This document shows, one piece after another, positions 1 through 6,502 of a DNA stretch of 41,897 bases. The stretch is from NCBI GenBank assembly GCA_021838305.1, contig JAKCEB010000002.1:2239-44135 (forward strand), in the 5' to 3' direction. The notes under the pieces are model-generated. The model made no database searches. It saw nothing but the letters and a program-made list of their open reading frames with translations, and was not told the origin of the DNA. How positions within the stretch are numbered: position 1 is the stretch's first letter; every line of letters begins with the position of its first letter. The DNA comes from Actinomycetes bacterium. GTDB lineage: Bacteria; Actinomycetota; Acidimicrobiia; Acidimicrobiales; Palsa-688. A program made the position numbers and the translations under genes.

Positions 1-155
1 AGTAGACGGCGCCTGGAAAGCTGCTCGATCGCGGGAAGCAGCTTGCGGGCCGTCAGGTCCCCCGAAGCGCCGACCACGACGAGAACGCCGGGCGGGGCGT
101 GACGCACGGCGTCTAGGCCGGCCGCCAGCGGGTTAGCCGGTACCTCGTCGCTCAC
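1..155 (-). CDS. zwf: Glucose-6-phosphate 1-dehydrogenase, N-terminal part (cut by window)
   Basis: Only the first 51 codons are inside the window; the gene continues past base 1. The reverse-strand translation contains VVVGASGDLTARKLLPAI, the N-terminal Rossmann nucleotide-binding motif (GASGDL) of glucose-6-phosphate dehydrogenase, which oxidises glucose 6-phosphate to 6-phosphogluconolactone with NADP in the oxidative pentose-phosphate branch. The GTG start at 155-153 overlaps the TGA stop of the transaldolase gene (GTGA), so the two are translationally coupled. The tkt-tal-zwf order is a common actinobacterial pentose-phosphate operon. Identity rests on the motif plus context; the catalytic region is not visible. 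Confidence 0.85.
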   Translation of the reverse strand, partial: MSDEVPANPLAAGLDAVRHAPPGVLVVVGASGDLTARKLLPAIEQLSRRRL

Positions 156-1255
156 CTCGAGCGCCCGGCGGTAGCGGCAGCCTTCTCTTGTAGCGACCCG
201 AGAAGCTTGTTCCAGCTGTCGAGGAAGGAGGCGACACCTTGGCGTTCGAGGACTACAGACACGTCGTCCATGTCTATCCCGGCGCCTGCTAGCGCTTCGA
301 GGCTCGCACGGGCCTCGTCGACGCCTTGGTCGATCGTGCGGTCGACGGTTCCGTGATCGAGGAAGGCTTCGACGGTCGCGTCGGGCATCGTGTTGACTGT
401 GTTCGGGCCGATGAGCGTGTCCACATAGAGCAGGTCCGGGTACGCCGGATTCTTCGTGGACGTGGACGCCCAAAGCGGACGCTGCGGGTGAGCCCCGGCG
501 TCAGCCAGCGCCTCCCAGCGAGCGCCGGAGAACTTCTCCTGGAACAGGGCGTAGGCGAGCTTCGCCTGTGCGACGGCGGCCTTGCCGAAAAGCGCCTTGT
601 CAGCTCCGGACTCGGACAGGCGACGATCCACCTCGGTATCGACGCGACTCACGAAGAACGAGGCAACGCTGTGAACCTGGCTCAGGTCGCCGCCGGCCCT
701 CGAAAGAATCTCCAGACCGCTCAGGTAGGCCTCGATCACCTCGGCGTAGCGGCCAAGGCTGAAAATCAGCGTGACGTTGATGTTGCGACCTTCGGAGATC
801 ATGGTTCGTACGGCCGGCACTCCCTCGAGCGTCGCCGGGATCTTGACCATGAGGTTCGCCTTGTCGACCCTGGAGTGCAGGTTTCGGGCCGCTTCGATCG
901 TCTCGTCGGTGCTGCCGGCAAGGGATGGTGACACTTCGAGTGACACGAAGCCGTCGGTGCCCCCACTCGACGTGTGAACGCCGGAGAGGATGTCGCAAGC
1001 AGCGCTCACGTCGTCGATCGCCATCTCCCAGAAAGCGGCTTCGACGGTGTCGTCGGCAATCAGACGAGCGAACTGGTCGTCATAGGCGTCCGAGCCTGCC
1101 ATTGCCTTCTCGAAGATCGTCGGGTTCGAGGTCACCCCGCGGACGCCTCGATCCACGAGGCCGGCAAGGCCGCCGCCCTGGATCGAGGGCCGGTTGAGGT
1201 TGTCTATCCAGGCGCTCTGGCCATGCTTGGAATAAAGGTCGTTGAGGCTGGTCAT
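152..1255 (-). CDS. tal: Transaldolase
   Basis: A 367-residue class I transaldolase, which moves a dihydroxyacetone unit between sugar phosphates in the non-oxidative pentose-phosphate pathway through a Schiff base. The N-terminal signature GVTSNPTIFEKAM lies at about residues 40-52, and the Schiff-base lysine is K138 in LMVKIPAT. Length fits the longer actinobacterial Tal type. I chose the ATG at 1255, whose A is shared with the tkt TGA stop. A GTG three bases upstream (1258) is also possible. GAGGAGGAC at about 1262-1270 is a strong ribosome site. It lies between tkt and zwf in one operon. Confidence 0.96.
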   Translation of the reverse strand: MTSLNDLYSKHGQSAWIDNLNRPSIQGGGLAGLVDRGVRGVTSNPTIFEKAMAGSDAYDDQFARLIADDTVEAAFWEMAIDDVSAACDILSGVHTSSGGTDGFVSLEVSPSLAGSTDETIEAARNLHSRVDKANLMVKIPATLEGVPAVRTMISEGRNINVTLIFSLGRYAEVIEAYLSGLEILSRAGGDLSQVHSVASFFVSRVDTEVDRRLSESGADKALFGKAAVAQAKLAYALFQEKFSGARWEALADAGAHPQRPLWASTSTKNPAYPDLLYVDTLIGPNTVNTMPDATVEAFLDHGTVDRTIDQGVDEARASLEALAGAGIDMDDVSVVLERQGVASFLDSWNKLLGSLQEKAAATAGRSR

Positions 1256-3351
1256 CACAGGTCCTCCTCTTCTTCGTCGGGATCGTCGATATCGCTGAAG
1301 CCGTCAAGTTCGTCCATGGCGTCGATCAGCGCAAGGGCACGCGCTGCGACGTTGTCGGCGGTGAAACCGAGGTACGCCAAGACCTCCTTACCCGGACCGG
1401 ACGCCCCGAAACGGTCGATCGACACGCTGTCGTCGGCGTAGCGCGCCCACCCGAAGGAAGACCCGGCCTCGACGGCGAGCACGGGTGCGCCCGTGCCGAG
1501 AACCTGGTCCTGGTAGTCGTCGTCCTGCTCGTCGAAGAGGTCCCAGCTGGGCATCGAGACGATGCGGGCGGATATGCCGTGTCCTTGGAGGATTTTCGCG
1601 GCCTCGACACACAGCGAAACCTCCGAGCCGGTTCCGATCAGCACGATGTCCGGGTCGTCGGCGGGGTCTGCGCCGTGGTCTACGGGGTCCGCTGCGTGGG
1701 CTGCGCTGTCGTCCGCGCCGTGGTCCGCGCCGTGGTCCGACAGGATGTAGGCGCCCCTTTCGAGGAGAGCGGCCGATTCACGCGTGCCGGCGAGCACAGG
1801 CAGGTCCTGGCGGCTAAGGATCAGCGCCGTCGGGCCGTCACGCTCTATCGCAACTCGAAGCGCCTGCGCCGACTCGTTTGCGTCGGCTGGTCTGATCACC
1901 CGCAGCCCTGGGATGGCCCGGATCGACGCGAGCTGCTCCACCGGCTGGTGGGTGGGCCCGTCTTCGCCGAGGCCGACCGAGTCGTGGGTCCAGAAGTAGA
2001 TCACTTTCGCGTCGGAGAGAGCTGCAAGACGCACGGATCCGCGCATGTAGTCGCTGAACGTGAAGAACGTTCCGCCAATCGGGATGACCCCGCCGTGGTG
2101 TGCCATGCCGTTCATGGCGCCCCCCATGCCGTGCTCGCGGACGCCGTAGGCGACTGCTTTGCCTTCGGGGTGCTCGACGCTTTGACGCGGTTCGCCCTCA
2201 AGCTGCGTGCCGGTGTTGCCGGTGAGGTCCGCACCCCCCGACACGAGCCCGGGCACAGCGGGGGCAATCGCGTTGAGCGCCGCCTTAACAGAGTTCCGGG
2301 TCGCTACCGACACCCCCGGCTCCCAGACGGGCAGCGCAGACTGCCAACCGGGTTCGCCACGACGGCCCCACGCCGCGTCCCACGCCTGGCGGTCCCCGTC
2401 CCAGCCATCTAGGCGTCCCTGCCACGCCTTGCGGAGGTCCCGACCGCGCCGGCCGGCTTCCCGGTAGTACTCGAGGACTTCGGGCGGAACGTAGAAATCC
2501 TGGTCAGCTGGAAGGCCCATGACCTTCTTCGTCGCCTCGACCTCCGCTTTACCGAACGGGCTGCCGTGCGCTTTGGAGGTGTCGGTAAGGTTCGGCGACG
2601 GGTAGCCGATGTGGCTGCGCAGGACCAGCAGGCTCGGCCGTGACTCCTCGGCCATCGCCCGACGCAACCCGCCTTCGAGCGCGTCGAGGTCGTTTGCCTG
2701 CTCGCCGAGGTTCTCGACGTGCCAGCCATAGGCCTCGAAGCGTTTGACAGGGTCGTCGTTGAGGGAGATCTCGGTCGGGCCGTCGATGGTGATGTGATTG
2801 TCGTCGTAGACGTAGACGAGGCGCCCGAGCCCGAGATGGCCGGCGAGCGACGCCGCCTCGTGGCTGATCCCCTCCATCAGGTCGCCGTCGCTGCACACGA
2901 CGAAGGTGTGATGGTCGATTAGGTCGGCTCCAAAGCGCGAGCGAAGGATCCGCTCGGCTATGCCCATCCCGACGCCGTTTGCGAAGCCCTGGCCGAGCGG
3001 CCCGGTCGTGACCTCGACGCCGCGCGTGTGGTGGACCTCGGGGTGGCCGGGGGTGAGGCTGTGAAGCTGGCGGAAGCTCTTCAGGTCATCGAGGTCGAGC
3101 CCGTAGCCGGTCAGGTAAAGCATCGTGTAGAGCAGGATGCAGGCGTGCCCGCACGAAAGCACGAAACGGTCCCGGTCCGCCCAACCCGGGTCCTCCGGGT
3201 CGTAGCGCATGATCCTCGTCCACAGCACGTGGGCGAGAGGAGCGAGGGCCATGGCAGTGCCGGGATGTCCGGCGTTCGCCCGCTGTGGAGCATCCATCGC
3301 TAGACCGCGGATGACCTCCACTCCGAGTGCTTCGGCTGCGCTGTCTGTCAT
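1255..3351 (-). CDS. tkt: Transketolase
   Basis: A 698-residue transketolase (thiamine-diphosphate enzyme) transferring two-carbon ketol units between pentose, triose, tetrose and hexose phosphates. Visible motifs are ANAGHPGTAM near the N terminus, the ThDP site beginning SDGDLMEG and ending DDNHIT, the conserved REHGMGGAMNG segment and HDSVGLGEDGPTHQP. The frame stays open upstream to 3522, but family homology begins at MTDSAAEALG, and a TAGGGT box seven bases before this ATG supports 3351. Residues about 538-567, just before the C-terminal domain (DIVLIGTGSE), hold a low-complexity insert rich in DHGAD/AADP repeats that is absent from ordinary transketolases. It heads the tkt-tal-zwf operon. 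Confidence 0.97.
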   Translation of the reverse strand: MTDSAAEALGVEVIRGLAMDAPQRANAGHPGTAMALAPLAHVLWTRIMRYDPEDPGWADRDRFVLSCGHACILLYTMLYLTGYGLDLDDLKSFRQLHSLTPGHPEVHHTRGVEVTTGPLGQGFANGVGMGIAERILRSRFGADLIDHHTFVVCSDGDLMEGISHEAASLAGHLGLGRLVYVYDDNHITIDGPTEISLNDDPVKRFEAYGWHVENLGEQANDLDALEGGLRRAMAEESRPSLLVLRSHIGYPSPNLTDTSKAHGSPFGKAEVEATKKVMGLPADQDFYVPPEVLEYYREAGRRGRDLRKAWQGRLDGWDGDRQAWDAAWGRRGEPGWQSALPVWEPGVSVATRNSVKAALNAIAPAVPGLVSGGADLTGNTGTQLEGEPRQSVEHPEGKAVAYGVREHGMGGAMNGMAHHGGVIPIGGTFFTFSDYMRGSVRLAALSDAKVIYFWTHDSVGLGEDGPTHQPVEQLASIRAIPGLRVIRPADANESAQALRVAIERDGPTALILSRQDLPVLAGTRESAALLERGAYILSDHGADHGADDSAAHAADPVDHGADPADDPDIVLIGTGSEVSLCVEAAKILQGHGISARIVSMPSWDLFDEQDDDYQDQVLGTGAPVLAVEAGSSFGWARYADDSVSIDRFGASGPGKEVLAYLGFTADNVAARALALIDAMDELDGFSDIDDPDEEEEDL

Positions 3352-3358
3352 GGCGACA

Positions 3359-3364
3359 ACCCTA
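3359..3364 (-). promoter_or_regulatory. -10 box of a probable leaderless tkt promoter
   Basis: TAGGGT on the minus strand fits the actinobacterial -10 form TANNNT and is separated by 7 bases (TGTCGCC) from the tkt ATG at 3351. There is no convincing Shine-Dalgarno before that ATG, so transcription probably begins at or within a base or two of the start codon. No clear -35 was seen. Confidence 0.5.
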
Positions 3365-3428
3365 CTCCGGGCTACTGCACGCGAAGCGCAACCGACGCTG
3401 GGGGCGCCTTCTCCAATAGCCGGCGCGG

Positions 3429-3450
3429 GAAGGACGTCTGGGGGTCCTTC
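3429..3450. terminator. Hairpin between desaturase and tkt
   Basis: GAAGGAC (3429-3435) and GTCCTTC (3444-3450) form a perfect 7-bp stem with an 8-base loop. It lies 35 bases past the desaturase stop on the minus strand and before the tkt promoter, so it could end desaturase transcription. There is no T-tract, so it is not a classical intrinsic terminator. Confidence 0.35.
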
Positions 3451-3484
3451 GCTGGGAGCGAGCTGGTGAGCGCTAGGCGCGCGC

Positions 3485-4246
3485 CTAGGCCGCCTGAGGC
3501 TCGCGCCTCGCCCCACGCGCAAGGCGAGGAGCGGTATGGCGGACTTCGAGCCAACGCAGCTTGCGACTCAGAGCGATCAACCACCATCCGGGGTCGATCT
3601 CGCGAGTGGCGAACGACAGCCTCGCCGAAGTCGGCGCCGCATGGTGGTTACTGTGCAGGCCTTCTCCGCCGGTCAGCCACGCAAGCCATTGGTTGTTGGT
3701 GGCGAGTCCCGTGTAGGGCCGCTTGCCCGAGGCATGCCCGACTGCGTTCACCGCTGAGTTGAGCAACAGGTAGCTGACCGTGTGAACGCCTATCACGATC
3801 AAGGTCATCTCCCAGTTCCCCCAGAACACGAGGAACACCAAACCGATGCCTAGCGCAAGTCCGAGGAGCGACCGGTCGAAAAGCGCCTTGTCCCAGCGGT
3901 CCGGGGCCAGGTCCTTCGCGTACTTGTCAACCGTGACCCCGTCGGCAGCGGTCCGGCGGTACAGCGCCACGTTGGCCAGCTGCACTTTCCAGAATCCCTC
4001 CAGAGCCGGGGAGTGCGGATCACCTTCGACATCTGTATACGCATGATGGCGGCGGTGAACTCCCACCCACTCGCGTGGACGGATACCCGTCGACATCCAG
4101 GTCAGGAGCCTGCACATGAAACGCAGACCCGGCGACATCGTGATCGCCTTGTGCGACAGCGTTCGGTGAAGAAAAACCGTCGTGAGAAATATTGCTATCT
4201 GGCAGGTGAAAAGGCCGACGAGGACAGCGATCAAGGGGCGCACCAC
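3485..4246 (-). CDS. Membrane acyl-CoA / fatty-acid desaturase (delta-9 type)
   Basis: A 253-residue integral-membrane di-iron desaturase, which puts a cis double bond into acyl chains using oxygen and electrons from a ferredoxin or cytochrome partner. All three histidine boxes of the acyl-CoA desaturase family are present: HRTLSH (residues 27-32), HRRHH (64-68) and HSNHH (198-202). Hydrophobic segments flank them. The first GTG of a GTG-GTG pair (4246) is chosen because a TAGATT box sits exactly seven bases upstream. The gene is monocistronic. Its upstream region is shared with the divergent small membrane-protein cluster and holds a large palindrome. Substrate (acyl-CoA or acyl-lipid) cannot be told from sequence. 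Confidence 0.9.
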   Translation of the reverse strand: MVRPLIAVLVGLFTCQIAIFLTTVFLHRTLSHKAITMSPGLRFMCRLLTWMSTGIRPREWVGVHRRHHAYTDVEGDPHSPALEGFWKVQLANVALYRRTAADGVTVDKYAKDLAPDRWDKALFDRSLLGLALGIGLVFLVFWGNWEMTLIVIGVHTVSYLLLNSAVNAVGHASGKRPYTGLATNNQWLAWLTGGEGLHSNHHAAPTSARLSFATREIDPGWWLIALSRKLRWLEVRHTAPRLARGARREPQAA

Positions 4247-4253
4247 CCGCTTG

Positions 4254-4259
4254 AATCTA
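4254..4259 (-). promoter_or_regulatory. -10 box of a probable leaderless desaturase promoter
   Basis: TAGATT on the minus strand (TANNNT form) stands seven bases before the GTG at 4246. No Shine-Dalgarno is needed if the transcript starts at the GTG. No convincing -35 hexamer was found at 16-18 bp. Confidence 0.45.
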
Positions 4260-4389
4260 GCCGACCCTCACGCTGTTCCACCCGTCAGGACCGACGAGCG
4301 ACCGGTCCCGACTCCGCACGCATCGAGGTGTCTGCCCATCTCTCGGTGTAGCTCTCAGATAGGGCCCTGCCGTGCCCAGGGATCGCGTT

Positions 4390-4412
4390 TTGTCGGTGTT
4401 TGCAATTAACTG
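4390..4412 (+). promoter_or_regulatory. Near match to the PafBC-dependent (RecA-NDp) DNA-damage promoter
   Basis: TTGTCGGTG (4390-4398), then exactly 8 bases, then TAACTG (4407-4412). The mycobacterial motif activated by PafBC is TTGTCRGTG-N8-TANNNT. Everything matches except the final T of the -10 element. The site faces the small membrane-protein cluster starting at 4507-4546, and its expected start point falls in the left arm of the palindrome at 4409-4453. This window also encodes PafB and PafC. Function here is inferred from mycobacterial knowledge only. Confidence 0.4.
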
Positions 4413-4453
4413 TGAGCGGAATTGCACAATTTCGGTGCAATTACGCTCACAGT
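4409..4453. repeat. Dispersed palindromic element, copy 1
   Basis: Two 19-base arms (4409-4427 and 4435-4453) pair at 18 of 19 positions around a 7-base loop (AATTTCG). A T-run (CTTTTTG) follows on the plus strand. The core AATTGCAC / GTGCAATT, the ACTGTG / CACAGT ends and the loop length are shared with a second element at 14221-14273. It stands in the divergent region between the desaturase and the small membrane cluster, which is an odd place for a terminator of either gene. It may be an operator, a structured 5' leader or a small mobile palindrome. Confidence 0.75.
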
Positions 4454-4492
4454 CTTTTTGAAACGGTCGCTAGCGGCCCCTCTGCGCAGGAA

Positions 4493-4549
4493 ATGAGGAG
4501 CACTGTTTGCGTCCGGGCACCTCAACCGGTAAGGATATGGATCCTGTGA
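4493..4549 (+). other. Possible 18-codon leader ORF
   Basis: An ATG at 4493 opens an 18-codon frame whose TGA (4547-4549) overlaps a GTG (4546-4548) that is an in-frame alternative start of the next gene. Only a weak AGGA precedes it. The coupling geometry is suggestive, but the ORF is short enough to be chance. Confidence 0.2.
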
Positions 4550-4896
4550 CGGCTCGTGGACTCGCTGGCGACAAGGCCGACCAGGGCTCTAAAGGCACCG
4601 ACGGTGCCGGTGAGCACCTGAGCGAGCTGGTGAACCTCGTCGTCGCCTACGCCAAGCAGGAGACCATCACGCCGCTTCGGAGCCTCACCCGCTTCGTTGC
4701 GTGGGGCGTGGCAGGAGCGCTCCTGCTCGCCGTGGGTGGAGTCCTTGCGGCGCTGACCATCGTGCGGCTGCTGCAAGGCGAGCTCGGAAACCACCTCGGC
4801 GGGAACCTGTCGTGGGTTCCCTACGGAGTTGGCCTGGTCGTAGCCGCTGCCGGCGCTGCGCTGGCCGCCACCCGAATCTCCAAAGGCGTCAGATGA
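4537..4896 (+). CDS. Small membrane protein, phage-holin-like superfamily (DUF1469/PF07332 type)
   Basis: A protein of about 119 residues with an amphipathic N-terminal helix (SELVNLVVAYAKQETITPL), a first membrane segment (GVAGALLLAVGGVLAALTIV) and a second (YGVGLVVAAAGAALAA). This is the layout of the actinobacterial phage-holin-family membrane proteins, which are usually chromosomal and not phage genes. The start is uncertain. TTG at 4507 has GAGGAG six bases upstream. ATG at 4537 is the ordinary choice. GTG at 4546 has AAGGA ten bases upstream and overlaps the stop of a short leader ORF. Its stop overlaps the next gene (ATGA), so the three small genes form one operon. Biochemical role unknown. 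Confidence 0.75.
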   Translation: MDPVTARGLAGDKADQGSKGTDGAGEHLSELVNLVVAYAKQETITPLRSLTRFVAWGVAGALLLAVGGVLAALTIVRLLQGELGNHLGGNLSWVPYGVGLVVAAAGAALAATRISKGVR

Positions 4897-5126
4897 GTCC
4901 AAGAAAATCCGGGTCCGGTGGCAATACGGGACGTGTCGAGATCTCCGACATAAAGGCCAAGCTCGAACAGATCAGGGGTGACGCCGACACGAAGGTGGAG
5001 GCGGCGCGTAGCAAACTGGTCCCGCTCGCCAGCGCAGGCGCGGTCGTAGCTTTGGTCCTTGCATTCTGGCTCGGGAAGCGCCGCGGCCGCCGAAAGGCCA
5101 CCTGGGTGGAGATCCGGCGCCTGTGA
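4893..5126 (+). CDS. Small single-pass membrane protein
   Basis: A 77-residue protein with a charged, probably helical N-terminal half (SDIKAKLEQIRGDADTKVEA), one membrane segment (ASAGAVVALVLAFWLG) and a basic stop-transfer tail (KRRGRRKATW). ATG at 4893 overlaps the previous TGA, and its own TGA overlaps the next GTG. It occupies the position that DUF3618-type proteins often hold beside holin-like genes in actinobacteria, but I do not see the DUF3618 signature, so no family is assigned. Confidence 0.7.
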   Translation: MSPRKSGSGGNTGRVEISDIKAKLEQIRGDADTKVEAARSKLVPLASAGAVVALVLAFWLGKRRGRRKATWVEIRRL

Positions 5127-5335
5127 CCCGCCTGGAGCGGATCCTCCGCGCGGGCATCCGTCAAGGTTGGCGCCGAGGCGTGACCGGGGGCAGCCGTGGG
5201 TGGACCGTAGTAGGGGCCGTGGCCGGCGTCGCATGGCTCGCGAAGCGAGCGCTCAAGCGCAGCGAGGAAGTCGTGTTCTCTCAGAGGCTCGCGCCCGGCG
5301 AAACGTTGCAGGTCTTCCACGAGCCCGAGAGTTGA
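5123..5335 (+). CDS. Small membrane-associated protein of unknown function
   Basis: A 70-residue protein with a basic N terminus (MTRLERILRAGIRQGWRRG), one probable membrane segment (WTVVGAVAGVAWLAKRAL) and a short C-terminal part containing RLAPGETLQVF. The GTG start at 5123 overlaps the TGA of the preceding gene (GTGA), which is why this start is preferred. It is the last of three tightly coupled small membrane-protein genes. I do not recognise the family. Confidence 0.6.
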   Translation: MTRLERILRAGIRQGWRRGVTGGSRGWTVVGAVAGVAWLAKRALKRSEEVVFSQRLAPGETLQVFHEPES

Positions 5336-5354
5336 GCCGCCCGGGATCGCCGCT

Positions 5355-5410
5355 AGGAAGGTGGTCGCGTGAAGGTGGTCCCGTGAAGGTGGTCGCGTGA
5401 AAGTGATCAT
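5355..5410 (+). repeat. 14-bp tandem repeat of a translation-start region
   Basis: Four contiguous 14-base units: 5355-5368 (two mismatches at its 5' end), 5369-5382 and 5383-5396 (GTGAAGGTGGTC followed by CC or GC), and 5397-5410, a diverged copy that forms the first codons of the ttuB-like gene. Because 14 is not a multiple of three, the two complete units each encode a GTG-initiated five-codon peptide (MKVVP and MKVVA) whose TGA overlaps the next GTG. Confidence 0.8.
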
Positions 5411-5597
5411 GCGGAACCCTCGCCGGGAGATCGAGCTTCGTGGACCGCTCACTGTGACCTCGCTGTTGGCAACGACAGAGGTCAAAAGGGAGGCGGTTCT
5501 CATCATCGTCGACGGCACCCTCGTCACGGCCGACGCTACAATCGACGACTCTGCGACAGTCGAGCTCCGGCCTGTGATATCCGGCGGGTCCTCGTGA
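5397..5597 (+). CDS. ThiS/TtuB-like ubiquitin-fold sulfur-carrier protein
   Basis: A 66-residue protein of the size and pattern of the MoaD/ThiS/TtuB beta-grasp family: alternating hydrophobic strands, LTVTSLLATTEV, a VLIIVDGTLV strand, and the C-terminal VELRPVISGG. Family members are adenylated and thiocarboxylated on a terminal diglycine. Here GG is followed by two serines (GGSS), so the diglycine is not the very end. Its stop overlaps the start of a TtuA-like thiolase, which makes TtuB, the sulfur donor for 2-thiolation of tRNA position 54, the best functional guess over ThiS or MoaD. The matching E1-like activator is not in the window. GTG 5397 is the last copy of a tandemly repeated start site. 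Confidence 0.75.
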   Translation: MKVIMRNPRREIELRGPLTVTSLLATTEVKREAVLIIVDGTLVTADATIDDSATVELRPVISGGSS

Positions 5598-6502
5598 AGT
5601 GCCGGGTATGTCGCGAGCCCGCCGTGATCGAAGTTCGGCGTCACAACGCCGGGTTCTGCCACCCTTGCTTCGTCAAGCACTGCCGCGACCAGGTGAAAAA
5701 GACCGTCGACGCCTACCAGATGTTCTCCGAGAACGAACGGGTGCTGATTGCAGTCTCTGGTGGCAAGGACTCCCTGGCTCTATGGGACATCTTGATGCAT
5801 CTCGGATACAACGTCGACGGCCTCTACATCGGCTTGGGGATCGGTGATTACAGCTCCGAGTCAGCGAATTACACCCGGTCTTTTGCGAGCTCCCGCAGAG
5901 CAACGCTCGTGGAGGTCGACCTACCGGGAACCTACGGTTTCGACATCGCTTCAGGTTCGAAGGCGGCACGGCGGGCACCATGCTCAGCGTGCGGGTTGTC
6001 GAAGCGCCACCTATTCAACTCCGAGGCGGCGCGCGGCGGCTACGACGTCCTCGCTACCGGTCACAATCTCGACGACGAGGCTGCCGTGCTTCTCGGCAAC
6101 GTTCTCCGGTGGGACCTCGCCTATCTCGGTCGCCAACACCCGGTTCTAGAAGCAGGCGGCGGTTTCGTTCGAAAGGTCAAACCGCTTGTTCGCCTCGCCG
6201 AGCGGGAGACTGCTGCGTACTGCGTCCTCGAGGGCATCGACTACATCGTCGAGGAGTGCCCGATGTCGGTCGGGAACCGCCATCTCGCCTACAAGGGAGT
6301 TCTCGACGACCTCGAGGAGTCCTCGCCGGGCTCCAAGGCATCGTTCCTGTTCGGTTACCTAGAGCGCGCTGCGCCGCTCGTGGCGGGAGTCTCTGCCGCC
6401 GAACGAGAAGCGCTGCACCCTTGCCCGACCTGCGCAAGCCCGACCGTCTCAGAGGTCTGCGCCTTCTGCAAGCTTGTGGAAAGGGCGACAACGAAAAGAT
6501 GA
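5594..6502 (+). CDS. ttuA: TtuA-like tRNA 2-thiolation enzyme (TtcA/TtuA/Ncs6 family)
   Basis: A 302-residue PP-loop ATPase that activates a tRNA uridine by adenylation and replaces oxygen with sulfur. An N-terminal zinc finger (C3, C6, C22, C25) leads to the PP-loop SGGKDS (residues 55-60). Cysteines C130 and C133 (PCSACG) and C222 (EECPMS) sit at the places, and even the residue numbers, of the iron-sulfur cluster cysteines described for Thermus TtuA. A second CxxC pair (CPTC, CAFC) ends the protein. GTG at 5594 overlaps the TGA of the upstream ubiquitin-fold gene, and the stop overlaps trmI. The likely product is s2T54 in the tRNA T-loop. TtcA (s2C32) is less likely because of the two zinc fingers. 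Confidence 0.85.
   Translation: MKCRVCREPAVIEVRRHNAGFCHPCFVKHCRDQVKKTVDAYQMFSENERVLIAVSGGKDSLALWDILMHLGYNVDGLYIGLGIGDYSSESANYTRSFASSRRATLVEVDLPGTYGFDIASGSKAARRAPCSACGLSKRHLFNSEAARGGYDVLATGHNLDDEAAVLLGNVLRWDLAYLGRQHPVLEAGGGFVRKVKPLVRLAERETAAYCVLEGIDYIVEECPMSVGNRHLAYKGVLDDLEESSPGSKASFLFGYLERAAPLVAGVSAAEREALHPCPTCASPTVSEVCAFCKLVERATTKR

Noticed and set aside
1579-2412. 277-codon plus-strand frame.
   Set aside because: Antisense to transketolase; no motifs.
4411-4432. Resemblance to the lac operator (TGTGAGCGGA then CACAATT).
   Set aside because: The centre and symmetry differ from a LacI site, the second palindrome copy does not share the match, and no LacI-type gene is present.
4507-5335. Prophage or lysis cassette, because of the holin-like protein.
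   Set aside because: No endolysin, phage structural gene or integrase nearby; holin-like proteins of this kind are ordinary chromosomal genes in actinobacteria.
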